Assembly (NCBI RefSeq): GCF_017876675.1
Contig: NZ_JAGIOI010000001.1
Span: 682,001 to 746,000, forward strand
Source: Arthrobacter stackebrandtii
Lineage (GTDB): Bacteria; Actinomycetota; Actinomycetes; Actinomycetales; Micrococcaceae
DNA length: 64,000 bases
Direction of reading: 5' to 3'
The notes under the pieces were generated by a model. It was not told the DNA's origin. It saw nothing but the letters and a program-made list of their open reading frames with translations, and did not search any database. Positions within the stretch are counted from its first letter, which is position 1; every line of letters begins with the position of its first letter. The position numbers and the translations under genes are program-made. Of the stretch, positions 17,901-26,425 are shown piece after piece.

Positions 17901-18141
17901 CAAGATCGAGCTCCTGCCGGCACTGCCCGCCGCGTGGAAGGACGGCTCCTTCAAGGGCCTGCGCGCCCGCGGCGGATACCAGTTGGACTGCACGTGGAAG
18001 GACGGGAAGGTCACCGAGGTGGTCCTCATCGGAGACAAGTCCCCCAACCAGGGCAACATCACCATCTCCATGAACGGCAAGGATTACAAGGTCAAGCCCA
18101 CCAAGCCCGGCCACAAGACCAAGCCCTTCTCACCGAGCTAA
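14935..18141 (+). CDS. GH95 alpha-L-fucosidase with two inserted F5/8C modules
   Basis: A 1068-residue exported glycosidase. ATG 14935 opens a Tat-type signal ([17 protein letters not shown], cut likely near ATAA). The GH95 N-terminal beta domain starts at about residue 50 ([20 protein letters not shown]) and is interrupted after NFGNVVITL by two F5/8C-like modules (about 138-272 and 281-417). It resumes at [12 protein letters not shown]. Catalytic residues of the (alpha/alpha)6 barrel are all present: N674 and N676 ([10 protein letters not shown]), acid E799 (WSPEHG), base D970 (QIDGNLG). The family inverts and cleaves terminal alpha-1,2-L-fucose or alpha-L-galactose. Typical members are near 750-800 residues; the inserts explain the extra length. 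It probably releases fucose outside the cell for the importers at 21.8-40.8 kb. Confidence 0.92.
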   Translation: MSFASPSRRSLFKLGGALALTPLVVQAFAKGATAAQNAVLAPHPALSTHALWYQQPATVWESGALPIGNGRLGAMFYGDPVRDRIQFNEESLWGGVNNYDNALAGQGDGAYDTSVTGFGSYRNFGNVVITLAEDQAAPPVITAPGGPYKIWGAEDVDKSVDGNTGTKWCIDGPPATVSWQAQLPSAVAVSQYTITSANDVPARDPQKWTFSGSQDGTTWTVIDSREQPPFENRKQAKDFTFANTTAYKFYKFDFSPKAGVSHFQLSEISLAGVSMGGQAATSLYVSSPTGQSDGDGAGSDILRTLDGNPATAWTAPNPGAGVVWQADLGKAAALTSYALTSAADAGEDPTSWTLEGSNNRRDWTVLDSREPGAFAGRGETSTITLAGAASFSSYRLTLHAAAGSAKLRIAGIELAGNGFSSKNAAAVAEYKRALDPSVGIHITQFGTTGNRVMREAFASKEADVIVMRYETERAGGITGTVAISSGQEGVTTTADAAAKSLHFSGEMANQLKHAATLSIVDTDGQVTGSGADLQVAGATAMTLILDARTNYKMDAAAGWRSTDPEPRIAAAIAAAAGRSYESLREEHSAELSAFMSRVSVDWGTTPDEVAQVPTDVRLAAYGAGQDDPSLEQTLFAYGRYLLLGSSRQGGLPANLQGVWNESNTPPWASDYHTNINVQMNYWGAETANLSECHVPLVEYVKQVAVPSRVATRNAFGAETRGWTARTSQSIFGGNSWEWNVVSSAWYAQHIYEHWAFSQDRKYLVETALPMLKEICNFWEDRLVEDADGKLVSPKGWSPEHGPTEDGVMYDQQIIWDLFQNYVDLEDAAKADPAYRDKVKDMQSRLAPNKIGAWGQLQEWQTDRDDPNNIHRHTSHLFAVFPGRQINLKENPELAAAALVSLKARCGEREGVPFTEGTVSGDSRRSWTWPWRVGLFARLGDAERAQYMLRGLLRFNTLPNMFTTHAPFQIDGNLGITGGVAEMLIQSHTGKIELLPALPAAWKDGSFKGLRARGGYQLDCTWKDGKVTEVVLIGDKSPNQGNITISMNGKDYKVKPTKPGHKTKPFSPS

Positions 18142-18156
18142 CCCCGCCCCCCTCCG

Positions 18157-18239
18157 ACGCCGCATCAGATAATCGGCCTTTTCCCCCAACGCGGCATCAG
18201 ATAAATGGCCGTTTCGTCCAACGCTGCATCACTTTCTGG
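18157..18239. repeat. 32-bp tandem repeat, locus A
   Basis: Two full units at 18157-18188 and 18189-18220 and a partial at 18221-18239. Consensus: ACGCCGCATCASATAATCGC followed by CGTTTTCCCCCA. The same family recurs at 63838-63945. There is no spacer between units, so it is not a CRISPR array. It lies just after the GH95 gene. Confidence 0.85.
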
Positions 18240-18240
18240 T

Positions 18241-18279
18241 CCCGGCCGGGCACGGCGAGCATTGCCGGGCCCGGCCGGG
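18241..18279 (+). terminator. hairpin terminator after the GH95 gene
   Basis: CCCGGCCGGG (18241-18250) pairs with CCCGGCCGGG (18270-18279), with inner CGGC/GCCG pairing and a 7-base loop. It follows the tandem repeat and ends 131 bases before the next gene. No U-run follows. Confidence 0.5.
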
Positions 18280-18410
18280 GCCAACAGCGAAAGGGGGCGT
18301 GCCCGACGTCGTTCTTCATAAAGGGCCATGCCGGCACAACCGCCGGCTCTTGGGCCTATTGTGGAAGCTATTCCCGCCCCGGGGAATGGCTAAGCCTTGG
18401 AGGCCTGCGC

Positions 18411-18887
18411 GTGACAATGAGTTCAAGTACTGGCAGCGGCACCGTGCTGATCGCGGATTTCGTCAACGTCGACGCGGCCGGGAAGGTGAACATCATTGGC
18501 GGCGGCATCCAGTTCCTGGGCTCGGACCCGGAGACGGGGCTGACCGCGCCGTTTGCCGTGTATGTCAACGTCACCGTGAGCATTCCGCTGTTTGACGAGA
18601 CGTCGGCCGCGGTGGAGGTGGTGCTGGTGGACACCGACGGGCAGCCGGTGGTGGTGCCGAGCCCGGAGGGGCCGAACATCATGCGGTTCAACCAGGACGT
18701 GGATTTCCGGCACACAGTCCGGCCCGAGGTGCAGCCGCCGCCCATGGGGTTTCCGGGGACGTCGAACATTGTGCTGAACTTCCCCGGCGGGCTGCCGCTG
18801 CCCACCGGTTCCAGCTATGAATGGGTGGTGCTGCTGGACGAGTCGCGGCTGTGCTCCACCACCTTCTTTGTGCCGGGTGCGGAGTAG
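18411..18887 (+). CDS. hypothetical protein, DUF6941-like
   Basis: A 158-residue protein. GTG 18411 is chosen because GGAGG lies seven bases upstream; ATG 18417 is the alternative. The N-terminal part (VLIADFVNVDAAGKVNIIGG, then GIQFLG) resembles the beta-rich DUF6941 proteins, which occur as lone genes in actinobacteria and have no known role. Mostly beta strands and Pro/Gly turns, no signal peptide or membrane helix. It converges with the SulP gene. No function can be assigned. Confidence 0.7.
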   Translation: MTMSSSTGSGTVLIADFVNVDAAGKVNIIGGGIQFLGSDPETGLTAPFAVYVNVTVSIPLFDETSAAVEVVLVDTDGQPVVVPSPEGPNIMRFNQDVDFRHTVRPEVQPPPMGFPGTSNIVLNFPGGLPLPTGSSYEWVVLLDESRLCSTTFFVPGAE

Positions 18888-18970
18888 CTTCCGGCCTTGA
18901 CGCTCCACCCTGTGCACGGACCAACAGCGGCAGGGGACGCGACCGCCGTCGTGCATCAAGGGCGCAGGGC

Positions 18971-20491
18971 TCAGCCGCCCAGCTTTCCGGCGAGGCGCTC
19001 GCGCATGCGGGTGCTGGCATCGTTGAGTCCGACAATCTCCACGTCCTTGCCGTGGCGCCGGTATTTGTCGGTGATGGCGTCGAGGGTGGCGCTCGTGGAG
19101 GCGTCCCAGAGGTGCGATTCAGCCATGTCGATGATGACGCGGTCCGGGTCCAGGGCGTAGGAGAACTGCGTGTAGAGGTCGTTGGATGAGGCGAAGAACA
19201 GCTCGCCGTTGACCACGTAGGTGACGCTGCCTTCATCATCCGCGGGCACCCGGGTGACTGTGACAAAGTGGGCGACGCGGCGGGCGAACATGACCATGGC
19301 CAGCACCGTGCCCGTGCCGACGCCGATGGCCAGGTTGTGTGTGGCAACCGTGGCGATGACGGTTGCGACCATGACGAAGGTTTCACTCTTGGGCAGGGCC
19401 TTCAGGGTGCGCGGGCGGATGCTGTGCCAGTCGAACGTGGCCCAGCAGACGAAAATCATGACAGCGACGAGCGCGGCCATGGGGATGACCGAGACGACGT
19501 CGCCGAGCACCACGACCAGGAGCAGCACGAAGACTCCCGCAAAGAAGGTGGAGATGCGGGTGCGGGCGCCGGATGCCTTCACGTTGATCATGGTCTGGCC
19601 GATCATGGCACAGCCGCCCATGCCGCCAAAGAAGCCGGTCACGATGTTGGCGACGCCCTGGCCCCAGGCTTCGCGGGTCTTGTTGGAGCGGGTGTCGGTG
19701 ATGTCGTCCACGAGCTTGGCGGTCATGAGGGATTCAAGCAACCCCACAAACGCCATCGCGAGGGCGAACGGGAAGATGGTTTGGAGCGTTTCGAAGGTGA
19801 ACGGGACGTTGGGAATGAGCAGTGAAGGGAGCGAGTCCGGCAGCTCGCCCTTGTCCCCCACCGTGGGAACGGCAATGGACGCCAGCACGGTGACGAGCGT
19901 CAGGACCACGATCGCCACGAGCGGCGCAGGCACGGCCTGGGTGAACCGCGGCAGGACAAACATGATCAGCAGGGCGGCTGCCACGAGCGGATAGACCAGC
20001 CACGGCACCCCGATGAGCTCCGGCAGTTGGGCGATGAAGACGAGGATGGCGAGCGCGTTGACGAATCCGACCATGACCGAGCGCGGAATGAACCGCATCA
20101 GCCTGGCCACGCCGGACACCGCGAGGATGATTTGGATGACTCCTGCGAGGATGACGCAGGCAATGAGATAGTCGACGCCGTGCGACCTCACCAAGGGGGC
20201 GATCACCAGCGCCACGGCGCCCGTTGCTGCAGAGATCATGGCCGCGCGTCCTCCCGTGAACGCGATGGTCACTGCCATGGTGAAGGCAGCGAAGAGGCCA
20301 ATCCTGGGGTCGACGCCGGCGATGACGGAGAACGCGATGGCTTCCGGGATGAGCGCCAGGCCCACAACGAGTCCGCCGAGGATCTCTGTCTTCAGCCTGC
20401 GAGGGGACTTCAACGTGCCCCACACCGACTGCAGTTGCTCCGGTGTCAGTGCGTCTGACTTGGTGGTGCTGGCGGCCAAGGTTGGCTCCAT
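18971..20491 (-). CDS. SulP-family anion transporter with STAS domain
   Basis: A 506-residue membrane transporter. The N-terminal transport core has the SulP opening (GGLVVGLALIPEAIAFSVIAGVDP) and about 12-14 membrane segments to residue 380. The C-terminal STAS domain covers about 400-500 (SVTYVVNGELFFASSNDLYTQF, VIIDMAESHLWDASTSATLD). SulP proteins carry sulfate, bicarbonate, chloride or dicarboxylates; the ligand cannot be read from sequence. With a sulfatase gene 4 kb away, sulfate movement is an attractive but unproven link. It appears monocistronic, downstream of the epimerase gene on the same strand with a 173-bp gap that shows no other gene. Confidence 0.88.
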   Translation of the reverse strand: MEPTLAASTTKSDALTPEQLQSVWGTLKSPRRLKTEILGGLVVGLALIPEAIAFSVIAGVDPRIGLFAAFTMAVTIAFTGGRAAMISAATGAVALVIAPLVRSHGVDYLIACVILAGVIQIILAVSGVARLMRFIPRSVMVGFVNALAILVFIAQLPELIGVPWLVYPLVAAALLIMFVLPRFTQAVPAPLVAIVVLTLVTVLASIAVPTVGDKGELPDSLPSLLIPNVPFTFETLQTIFPFALAMAFVGLLESLMTAKLVDDITDTRSNKTREAWGQGVANIVTGFFGGMGGCAMIGQTMINVKASGARTRISTFFAGVFVLLLVVVLGDVVSVIPMAALVAVMIFVCWATFDWHSIRPRTLKALPKSETFVMVATVIATVATHNLAIGVGTGTVLAMVMFARRVAHFVTVTRVPADDEGSVTYVVNGELFFASSNDLYTQFSYALDPDRVIIDMAESHLWDASTSATLDAITDKYRRHGKDVEIVGLNDASTRMRERLAGKLGG

Positions 20492-20664
20492 TCATGGTCG
20501 GTCGGGCGGGCTCCTCCACCTTAACGCAACCGACTGGCGAAGGAGCCACCGAGCGGCAGGGCCGTTCCTTTCCCCTGCCAAGAATTTCCCTGGCGCCGCC
20601 GCGGCACCGGGCGTTGGTGCTGCAGGGAGCAGGCGCCTACATGGGGCAGGGGGAGATGCGCCGG

Positions 20665-21612
20665 TTAACCGCCGAAGATGGTCCAGCTGGCGGCGTGGGA
20701 AGTGCCCGGTTCCAGGGCGATCAGGTCGGTGCCGGAGTTGAAGGCATCGGGCGGGCAGGTCATTGGCTCCACGGCCAGGCCCCTCCGGCTGAGGGCGGGG
20801 TCCGGCTTGTCGGCGGTGTGGATTTGGAGCCACGGGCAGGAAGCATCCCAGCGCATGCCCACGTGGCTGCCGGAGGGGTCGGTCACCGTCAGCTCGGAGG
20901 TGCCGGTGACGTCAGCAGCGAGGCCGGTGAATGCGTGGTCGATCTCCGTGGAGCCGATGGTCCTGGCGGCCCGGAAATCGAAGGGGTGGCCGTCCACGGC
21001 GCGCGGCTGGAGCGGCAGCAGTCTGTCGGGCGTGACCTCGAGGAATTCTGCGGCATCGACCTGCAGCGTCCACTCATCGAGCGGGGCCGGCCCGGCCACC
21101 AGGTAGGGATGCGGGCAGACCCCGTAGGGGATCCGAACCACGCCGTGGTTGCTGGCGGTCACGGTTGCGTGCAGCCCGTCGGCATCGAGCCGGTACTGCG
21201 CCACGAGGGACAGCGGCCCGGGATAGCCGCGGGACGGTTCGAGCTCGCAGCGCAAGGTGAGGGAATCGGCGTCGTGCTTCTCCACCTCCCACAGCCGGTC
21301 AAAGACCAAGCCGTGAAGGGCCGTGCCGCGGTCGGGTTCATTCAGGTGCAGGTGCTGGACGACGCCGTCCCAGCGGTAGGCGCCGTCGGCAATGCGGTTG
21401 GGCCACGGCGCGGCGATGATGCCGCGGTAGTCCGGAATGCGCTGGTCGGGGTCAAATGGCACGACGAGGTCGCGTCCGGCCAACTGCAGCTCCGAGAGAG
21501 CGGCGCCCCGGGACGTGAAACTTGCCGAATACCCTCCTGCGGCAATCCGGAAAACGTCGCCGTTTGCACTCGAGTGCTGCACGCGGTTGGCGAGAAGTAC
21601 ATTTGATTCCAT
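20665..21612 (-). CDS. aldose 1-epimerase family protein (mutarotase)
   Basis: A 315-residue galactose-mutarotase-like enzyme interconverting alpha and beta anomers of a free aldose in the cytoplasm. Motifs: YRGIIAAPWPNRIADG, LHGLVFDRLW (conserved His), the second His and Tyr in PYGVCPHPYL, and a late acidic region (RRGLAVEPMTCPPDAFN) holding the catalytic Glu. ATG 21612 has AAGGAG five bases upstream. Its own promoter and a LacI-type operator lie upstream (21674-21700), so it is probably controlled by a LacI-family protein not encoded here. Which sugar it serves is unknown; fucose or galactose is likely from context. Confidence 0.87.
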   Translation of the reverse strand: MESNVLLANRVQHSSANGDVFRIAAGGYSASFTSRGAALSELQLAGRDLVVPFDPDQRIPDYRGIIAAPWPNRIADGAYRWDGVVQHLHLNEPDRGTALHGLVFDRLWEVEKHDADSLTLRCELEPSRGYPGPLSLVAQYRLDADGLHATVTASNHGVVRIPYGVCPHPYLVAGPAPLDEWTLQVDAAEFLEVTPDRLLPLQPRAVDGHPFDFRAARTIGSTEIDHAFTGLAADVTGTSELTVTDPSGSHVGMRWDASCPWLQIHTADKPDPALSRRGLAVEPMTCPPDAFNSGTDLIALEPGTSHAASWTIFGG

Positions 21613-21673
21613 CAAAACTCCTTGGTGAATGGGGCCGTGTCCCCGTGGCGACCCATAAACTCTTCCGATCCAG

Positions 21674-21700
21674 TGTTAGCGCTCACAGGTGGCCTGTCAA
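21674..21700 (-). promoter_or_regulatory. LacI-type operator and -35 box of the epimerase gene
   Basis: On the minus strand TTGACA (plus 21695-21700) is followed after 7 bases by TGTGAGCGCTAACA (plus 21674-21687), an imperfect palindrome with the central CG typical of LacI-family operators. It overlaps where the -10 should be (AACACT at 17 bases spacing, weak), consistent with repression. Confidence 0.65.
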
Positions 21701-21761
21701 GCAATGCCCACGCCGGGAGGCGGGTTCCGGACCGCCAAGGTTCAGGCCGCCAGATCCAGCG

Positions 21762-22496
21762 TCAGGACATGGACCCGGCCGAATCAAGGGCCCGTCTGGC
21801 TTCTGCCACAAGGTTGGCACTTGTCGCGTCGAGTTCCTGGGCTCCCCCGCCCGGACCGGCAGGGTTCGGATCGTTGAAGGGGACTCGGGCGGACAAGTGG
21901 ACGGACCCGACGCCGAGAGCAACCAGGGCGGGGATGTCTTCGATGCGCACACCGCCGCCTGCCATGATCTGAATTCCCGCAGGTCCCTGCTGCACCATCG
22001 CTTCAAGCACGGCGCCCCCGTCGATACTGCGCACGGCTCCGCCCGAGGTGAGCACGCGCCCGACACCGGTGCCCTGCAATCGCAGGAGCTGCTTCAGCGG
22101 ATCCGCGCATGCATCAATCGCGCGATGGAAGGTGACCGGCAGACCGTCGGCAGCTTCAATCCATTCCTCGAGTGCGGCAAGGTCGATGTCGCCATGCCGC
22201 GTTAGGGCTCCCACCACCACCCCATGCACTCCGGCGGCCCTCAGATGCCGGATTTCACGGCTCATCGCGAAAATTTCCTCGCTGGTGTAGACGTATCCGC
22301 CGCCTCTGGAACGCACCAGGGCATGGACAAAGTCCGGCCGCCCTTGCCCCTGCTCCAGGACAGCCTCAACTGTTCCGTTGGAGGGCGTCAAACCGCCCAG
22401 CCGCAGCGCGGTGCACAACTCAACACGGGTGGCGCCGCCTTCCACTGCCGCGCGGGCCCCAGCCGGGTCCTGGACCGCAATTTCCAGATCAGTCAT
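21762..22496 (-). CDS. CutC-family TIM-barrel protein
   Basis: A 244-residue member of the CutC family (historically copper homeostasis). Family features: EGGATRVELCTALRLGGLTPSNG near the N-terminus, VVVGALTRHGDIDL, PVTFHRAIDAC, RVLTSGGA and IMAGGGVR. The usual RPRGG motif reads RSRGGGYVY here. The copper role is weakly supported in the literature, and the position as last gene of a fucoside operon argues for a sugar-related reaction or binding (inference). It starts 19 bp after the M81 gene. Confidence 0.85.
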   Translation of the reverse strand: MTDLEIAVQDPAGARAAVEGGATRVELCTALRLGGLTPSNGTVEAVLEQGQGRPDFVHALVRSRGGGYVYTSEEIFAMSREIRHLRAAGVHGVVVGALTRHGDIDLAALEEWIEAADGLPVTFHRAIDACADPLKQLLRLQGTGVGRVLTSGGAVRSIDGGAVLEAMVQQGPAGIQIMAGGGVRIEDIPALVALGVGSVHLSARVPFNDPNPAGPGGGAQELDATSANLVAEARRALDSAGSMS

Positions 22497-22515
22497 TTGT
22501 TTTAGCCTTCCAGCT

Positions 22516-24090
22516 TTATCGGCGGTGGATGCGGGCGGTCAGGGACGGTGCTGCGCCGTCGGCGGCAAAGGGGAACACGCCGTCGGACAAGTGGGAATGG
22601 CCCAGCCGCAACAGGTCCTGGTCCACCCCGCCAGGGGTGAGGGCAAGCTTCCAGCCCGCGGCGGCATCAAACAGTTCCGGCTCCAGGTAGCCGATCTTGA
22701 CCACGATAATGCCGAACTCCGACGGGTCCAGTCCCAGCTGCGTGAAGTCGGCAATGTGGTGGAAAGGCTTGCGGCGTTCGGTGACAATGGCAAAGACGTT
22801 GCCCACCTGGATCACGGCCTGCGTCCCGGCGGTGGGATCACCCTCGGTGATTGAGTAGACGGTGCCCTGCAACCGGACCGGGCCGTGGGCGTTGTGGTCA
22901 ACCCGCGCACCGGCTTCCAGGTCCACGGACCCGCCGACGCCTGCGGCCACAGCCTGGGCGACGGCTCCGGCGTCGAAAATCGAGGCATGGACAAGACGGA
23001 CATCCGCCGCGGCAAGCGTGTCGCTGGCGATCAACTGGGCCAGGGTCCAGGTGACGTCGCCCGCTCCCCCGGCGGTTGGATTGTCCCCTGTGTCGGAGAG
23101 GAAATACGGCCGCGGCGCATCCGGTGCGAGGGCTGCCTCGATGCCCTCTGCCAAGGTGGCGGTCTCTGCCACGAAGGCAAAGTCATCCCGGGCATCCCAG
23201 TACAGGGAGGCCAGCCGTTCCGCTTCCCGCCGAATGACTGCCTCGTCATCGCCGGTGACGACGACGTATGCCTGGCACCGTGGCTCGTCGGCCCAGGCGT
23301 ACCCAACCCAGATTGCGGCGTCGACGACTCCGTCCAGCGCAGCAACCGGCGGCACCTGGTCATAAATGCCCTTGGCCGGCTCGATCCTGGTGCTGGTCTT
23401 TTCCCCGGGCAGCAGCACTGGAACCGGCACCCAGGCCTTCAGCGGGCGGCGCTTCTGGACATCGGCGCCGTCCATGGAGCGAAGGCGCGTCAACAGGTTC
23501 CAGACGGCCCGCTCCTTGGTGTTCATCTCATCCTCATGCGGCGCCATGCGGTAGCAGGTGATGAGGTCGACGCTTTCCAACAGCTCCCAGGACACGTTGC
23601 CGTGCAGGTCCATGGACGTTGACACAAGGACACCGTCCCCGAGGGCTTCGCGCACATGCCGGGCAAGGTCGCCTTCGGCATCCTGCCGGCCGATGACGCT
23701 CATGGCACCGTGGATGTCGAAGAACAGGGCATCCAGGTGCCCGGCGTTCCTGATCCGCTCAACAATCTCGTCCCTGAAGGCAACATACAGGTCCGCATCC
23801 ACAGCACCGCCGGGGAGCGAACGGGCGTGCATGAGCGGCACCCACTCGGCAGCGCGCCTCAGCTCCCGCCCCTCGTCGAGGAAGGGATAGTAGCCAATCA
23901 GGTCTTCGCCGCGGCGGACGGTGAAAGCTTCCGCGCCGCTGATGTGCGGGGAAAAGGTGCTGGATTCGATGGAGATGCCGGCGATGCCAATCCGTGGCCG
24001 CGGCAACCCGCCGTCCTGCAGCGGTGCCAGCGGCGGGCACCAGACCTCGGATTGGTCGGGCAGGCCTGTGGCGTTTAGCTGTGCAGTCAT
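22516..24090 (-). CDS. M81 (MlrC-type) metal-dependent hydrolase
   Basis: A 524-residue member of the M81 family, named for microcystin-degrading MlrC. Conserved patterns: GIAGISIESSTFSP, the metal-site motifs FFDIHGAM and TSMDLHGNVS, YRMAPHEDEM, and FLSDTGDNPTAGGAGD opening the C-terminal domain. No signal peptide, so the substrate should be cytoplasmic. Family members hydrolyse amide or peptide-like bonds; the real substrate in sugar operons is unknown. Its ATG overlaps the sulfatase stop (ATGA). Presence between a sulfatase and CutC in a fucoside operon is unusual and suggests cleavage of an acyl or amide group from imported glycan or glycoconjugate fragments (inference). Confidence 0.87.
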   Translation of the reverse strand: MTAQLNATGLPDQSEVWCPPLAPLQDGGLPRPRIGIAGISIESSTFSPHISGAEAFTVRRGEDLIGYYPFLDEGRELRRAAEWVPLMHARSLPGGAVDADLYVAFRDEIVERIRNAGHLDALFFDIHGAMSVIGRQDAEGDLARHVREALGDGVLVSTSMDLHGNVSWELLESVDLITCYRMAPHEDEMNTKERAVWNLLTRLRSMDGADVQKRRPLKAWVPVPVLLPGEKTSTRIEPAKGIYDQVPPVAALDGVVDAAIWVGYAWADEPRCQAYVVVTGDDEAVIRREAERLASLYWDARDDFAFVAETATLAEGIEAALAPDAPRPYFLSDTGDNPTAGGAGDVTWTLAQLIASDTLAAADVRLVHASIFDAGAVAQAVAAGVGGSVDLEAGARVDHNAHGPVRLQGTVYSITEGDPTAGTQAVIQVGNVFAIVTERRKPFHHIADFTQLGLDPSEFGIIVVKIGYLEPELFDAAAGWKLALTPGGVDQDLLRLGHSHLSDGVFPFAADGAAPSLTARIHRR

Positions 24091-25544
24091 CGTGTTCCTC
24101 GCATGAATCCGGTGGAGCGCTCAAAAGTTTCTATCATTTCCAGTGCCTTGTCATTCTTCTCGGCCCAGAGGTTGGTGGCCTCACCGGGATCGGTGTCCAG
24201 CTCGTAGAACTGTCCGTCCCCGCGGCCGGTGTCGTCAGGTGCCCCCACAGGTTCGGAGAAGCCACCTGATCCGGTACCAAAGATGGCTTTGCCCGGACCG
24301 CTGCGCAGTACCAGTGTTCCGTCGAAGGCCTGGTGTCCCAGGATCCTGGAGTCAGCCGTGCTGCTTGAATCTGCGGAAAGGGCTGGGGCAAAGGAGACCC
24401 CGTCACCCAATTCGGTCGCTGCAGACGGCGCCGCGCCGGCGCCGGCTTCCGGCGATGACAGCAAGTCAGCAAGGGTGGCACGCACATCCATCAGGCTGAC
24501 CAGGTCCGTGCAGACATCACCAGCTTTAATTCCCGGACCGGCCACTATCAGCGGCACCCGGTGTCCGGCCTCCCAGGCATCTGCCTTTTGGCCGCGCCAG
24601 GGCCCGTTGGGGCGGTGGACTTCCACATCGCCGTCTTCCGGGAACATGGTGGGAGCGCCGTTGTCGGAGGTAAAAATGAAGATTGTGTTCTCACGGTCTT
24701 CTCCCAACGCCTCCAACAGCTGACCCACCATCCAGTCAACCAATACAACTCCGTCGCCGCGCACGCCGGCGTTGGAGCTGCCCTGGATGAATTCCGGAGG
24801 AACACAGGGCCGGTGCGGTGCAGCAGTGGCCACATAGGCAAAGAACGGCTTTCCGCCGTGGCGCTGTTGTGTGATCCATTCGGCGGCCTTGGCAACCACT
24901 GTGGTGTCGACGGCGTCGTCCCGCCAGCCCGGGCTCTGCAATCCGGGGCGCTGGGACGAAACCAAGTCTGGTTTCTCTTCCAGCGGCAGCCCTACCGCGC
25001 GATCCTGGTCAAGGAAACAGTAGGGTGGCATGTCGAGGGATCCGGCAATGCCAAAGTAGTGCTCAAATCCCAAGTCCGTGGGACCGCCGGTAAACGGCAC
25101 CTCATAATTGATGTCCCGTCCGTGCCCCTGCATTTGCGCCGCAAAATCGGTGGCAAAGGCGTCCCGTTTGGACCCGTCCAAAGCTGTCCAGTCGAGACCC
25201 ATGTGCCATTTGCCAAACGCACCGGTGGCATAGCCGGCTTCTTGGAAGTCCTTGGCCAGCGTGGCTTCTTCCGCGCCGATGATGGCAGGATCGAGCCCAC
25301 CAAGGACCCCGCTTTTCAGGGGGCTGCGCCAGGGATACGAGCCGGTCATCAAGCTGTACCGGCTGGGGGTGCAGACGGCCGATGAGGCGTGGGAGTCCGT
25401 AAACCGCACCCCGGCCTGGGCCAGGCCGTCCAGGTTCGGGGTGCTGATTCTTTTCGCCCCGTAGCAGGAGAGGTCTCCCCAGCCCAGATCATCTGCCAAG
25501 ACCACCACTACGTTCGATTGGGCCACGACGGCACTACCTTCCAT
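24087..25544 (-). CDS. type I sulfatase (formylglycine-dependent)
   Basis: A 485-residue sulfatase of the alkaline-phosphatase superfamily. The N-terminal metal site VVVLADDLGWGD is followed by the maturation motif C58-T-P-S-R, whose Cys becomes formylglycine, then LMTGSYPWR. A later metal motif is IFTSDNGAP. No signal peptide, so it acts in the cytoplasm, unlike most glycan sulfatases of Bacteroides. It needs a formylglycine-generating enzyme, not encoded in this window. The ATG is 3 bp after the ROK kinase stop; GTG 25526, with GGAAGG just upstream, is an alternative start. Substrate is probably a sulfated fucoside (from context). Confidence 0.9.
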   Translation of the reverse strand: MEGSAVVAQSNVVVVLADDLGWGDLSCYGAKRISTPNLDGLAQAGVRFTDSHASSAVCTPSRYSLMTGSYPWRSPLKSGVLGGLDPAIIGAEEATLAKDFQEAGYATGAFGKWHMGLDWTALDGSKRDAFATDFAAQMQGHGRDINYEVPFTGGPTDLGFEHYFGIAGSLDMPPYCFLDQDRAVGLPLEEKPDLVSSQRPGLQSPGWRDDAVDTTVVAKAAEWITQQRHGGKPFFAYVATAAPHRPCVPPEFIQGSSNAGVRGDGVVLVDWMVGQLLEALGEDRENTIFIFTSDNGAPTMFPEDGDVEVHRPNGPWRGQKADAWEAGHRVPLIVAGPGIKAGDVCTDLVSLMDVRATLADLLSSPEAGAGAAPSAATELGDGVSFAPALSADSSSTADSRILGHQAFDGTLVLRSGPGKAIFGTGSGGFSEPVGAPDDTGRGDGQFYELDTDPGEATNLWAEKNDKALEMIETFERSTGFMRGTR

Positions 25545-25546
25545 TC

Positions 25547-26425
25547 CTAGTTCAACAATCCGTGTGCAAGGGGCAGTGGCCGGTCGGGAGGGACCGGCGC
25601 ATTGTCAGCGGCATAAGCGGCCGCCCCAATGAATCCTGCATCAGGGCCCAACTCCGCTGAGCGGACTCGCGGGGCCGATTCGCGGCCGTGTTCGGCGAGG
25701 AGTTCCGCCAATTTCTCTTGTGTTGGCCGCACCAGCGCAGCACCGGCCGCACTGACCCCTCCACCGAGCAGGATCACGTCAGGATCCAGCAACATGGAGA
25801 CCTGGCTGAGGCCAAACCCGAGCCATCGAGCGATCTCGGCGAAGTCTTCAGGGGTCTGGGCATGCTTGGTCAGCGTGCTCCCGCTGGCATACCTGTCCAG
25901 GCAGCCACGGCTGCCGCAGCCGCAAGCCCGTCCACCCGGGTCCACGACCATGTGCCCGATCTCTCCGGCCCAGCCGTGGGCGCCGACAACGAGTTGCCCG
26001 TTGACCAGGAGTCCGCCTCCGATTCCCGTCCCAACCGTCACCATGGCCACATTCTGTGCTGAACGGGCTGCACCGAACCTAAACTCAGCCCACAACGCGG
26101 CGTTGGCATCATTGATTACCAGACAGGTGATGTCCAGCTTCGCTTCAATCAGATCGGCCAGTTTCGTATTTTCCAGTTCCAGGTTCGCGGCATAGACAAC
26201 GGACCGGTGGTCCGTGGAGACGTATCCTGGCACCGCAATGCCCACCAGGGTTCCGCCCACCTCCGGCTGCAGCTCCAGAATCGCCTCCACGACGGTGTTG
26301 GCGATGGCCTGCTCACCTTCAGGTGTTGCCTTTTGAACCCGTGCCAGGACGTGCCCTTTGTCATCGACCAGTCCGGCGGCTATTTTTGTCCCGCCGATAT
26401 CTACGCCTATCCACTCGGGGCTCAC
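25547..26425 (-). CDS. ROK-family sugar kinase
   Basis: A 292-residue kinase. ATP-binding GVDIGGTKIAAG is at residues 7-18, catalytic Asp in VINDANAA, GTGIGGG, the hexose-binding Glu-His in EIGHMVVD, and zinc motif CGCGSRGC. No helix-turn-helix, so it is an enzyme rather than a repressor. It phosphorylates a free hexose or amino sugar in the cytoplasm; specificity cannot be read. GTG start overlaps the GH29 stop (GTGA). Since fucose itself is normally handled by FGGY-type kinases or by oxidation, this kinase may serve the sugar to which fucose is attached, such as glucose, mannose or GlcNAc (inference). Confidence 0.9.
   Translation of the reverse strand: MSPEWIGVDIGGTKIAAGLVDDKGHVLARVQKATPEGEQAIANTVVEAILELQPEVGGTLVGIAVPGYVSTDHRSVVYAANLELENTKLADLIEAKLDITCLVINDANAALWAEFRFGAARSAQNVAMVTVGTGIGGGLLVNGQLVVGAHGWAGEIGHMVVDPGGRACGCGSRGCLDRYASGSTLTKHAQTPEDFAEIARWLGFGLSQVSMLLDPDVILLGGGVSAAGAALVRPTQEKLAELLAEHGRESAPRVRSAELGPDAGFIGAAAYAADNAPVPPDRPLPLAHGLLN

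Noticed and set aside
18157-18239. CRISPR array
   Set aside because: Units are contiguous with no spacers, and no cas genes are near.
25547-26425. L-fucose kinase
   Set aside because: The protein is a ROK kinase by GVDIGGTK and the zinc motif; known L-fucose or L-fuculose kinases are GHMP or FGGY types.
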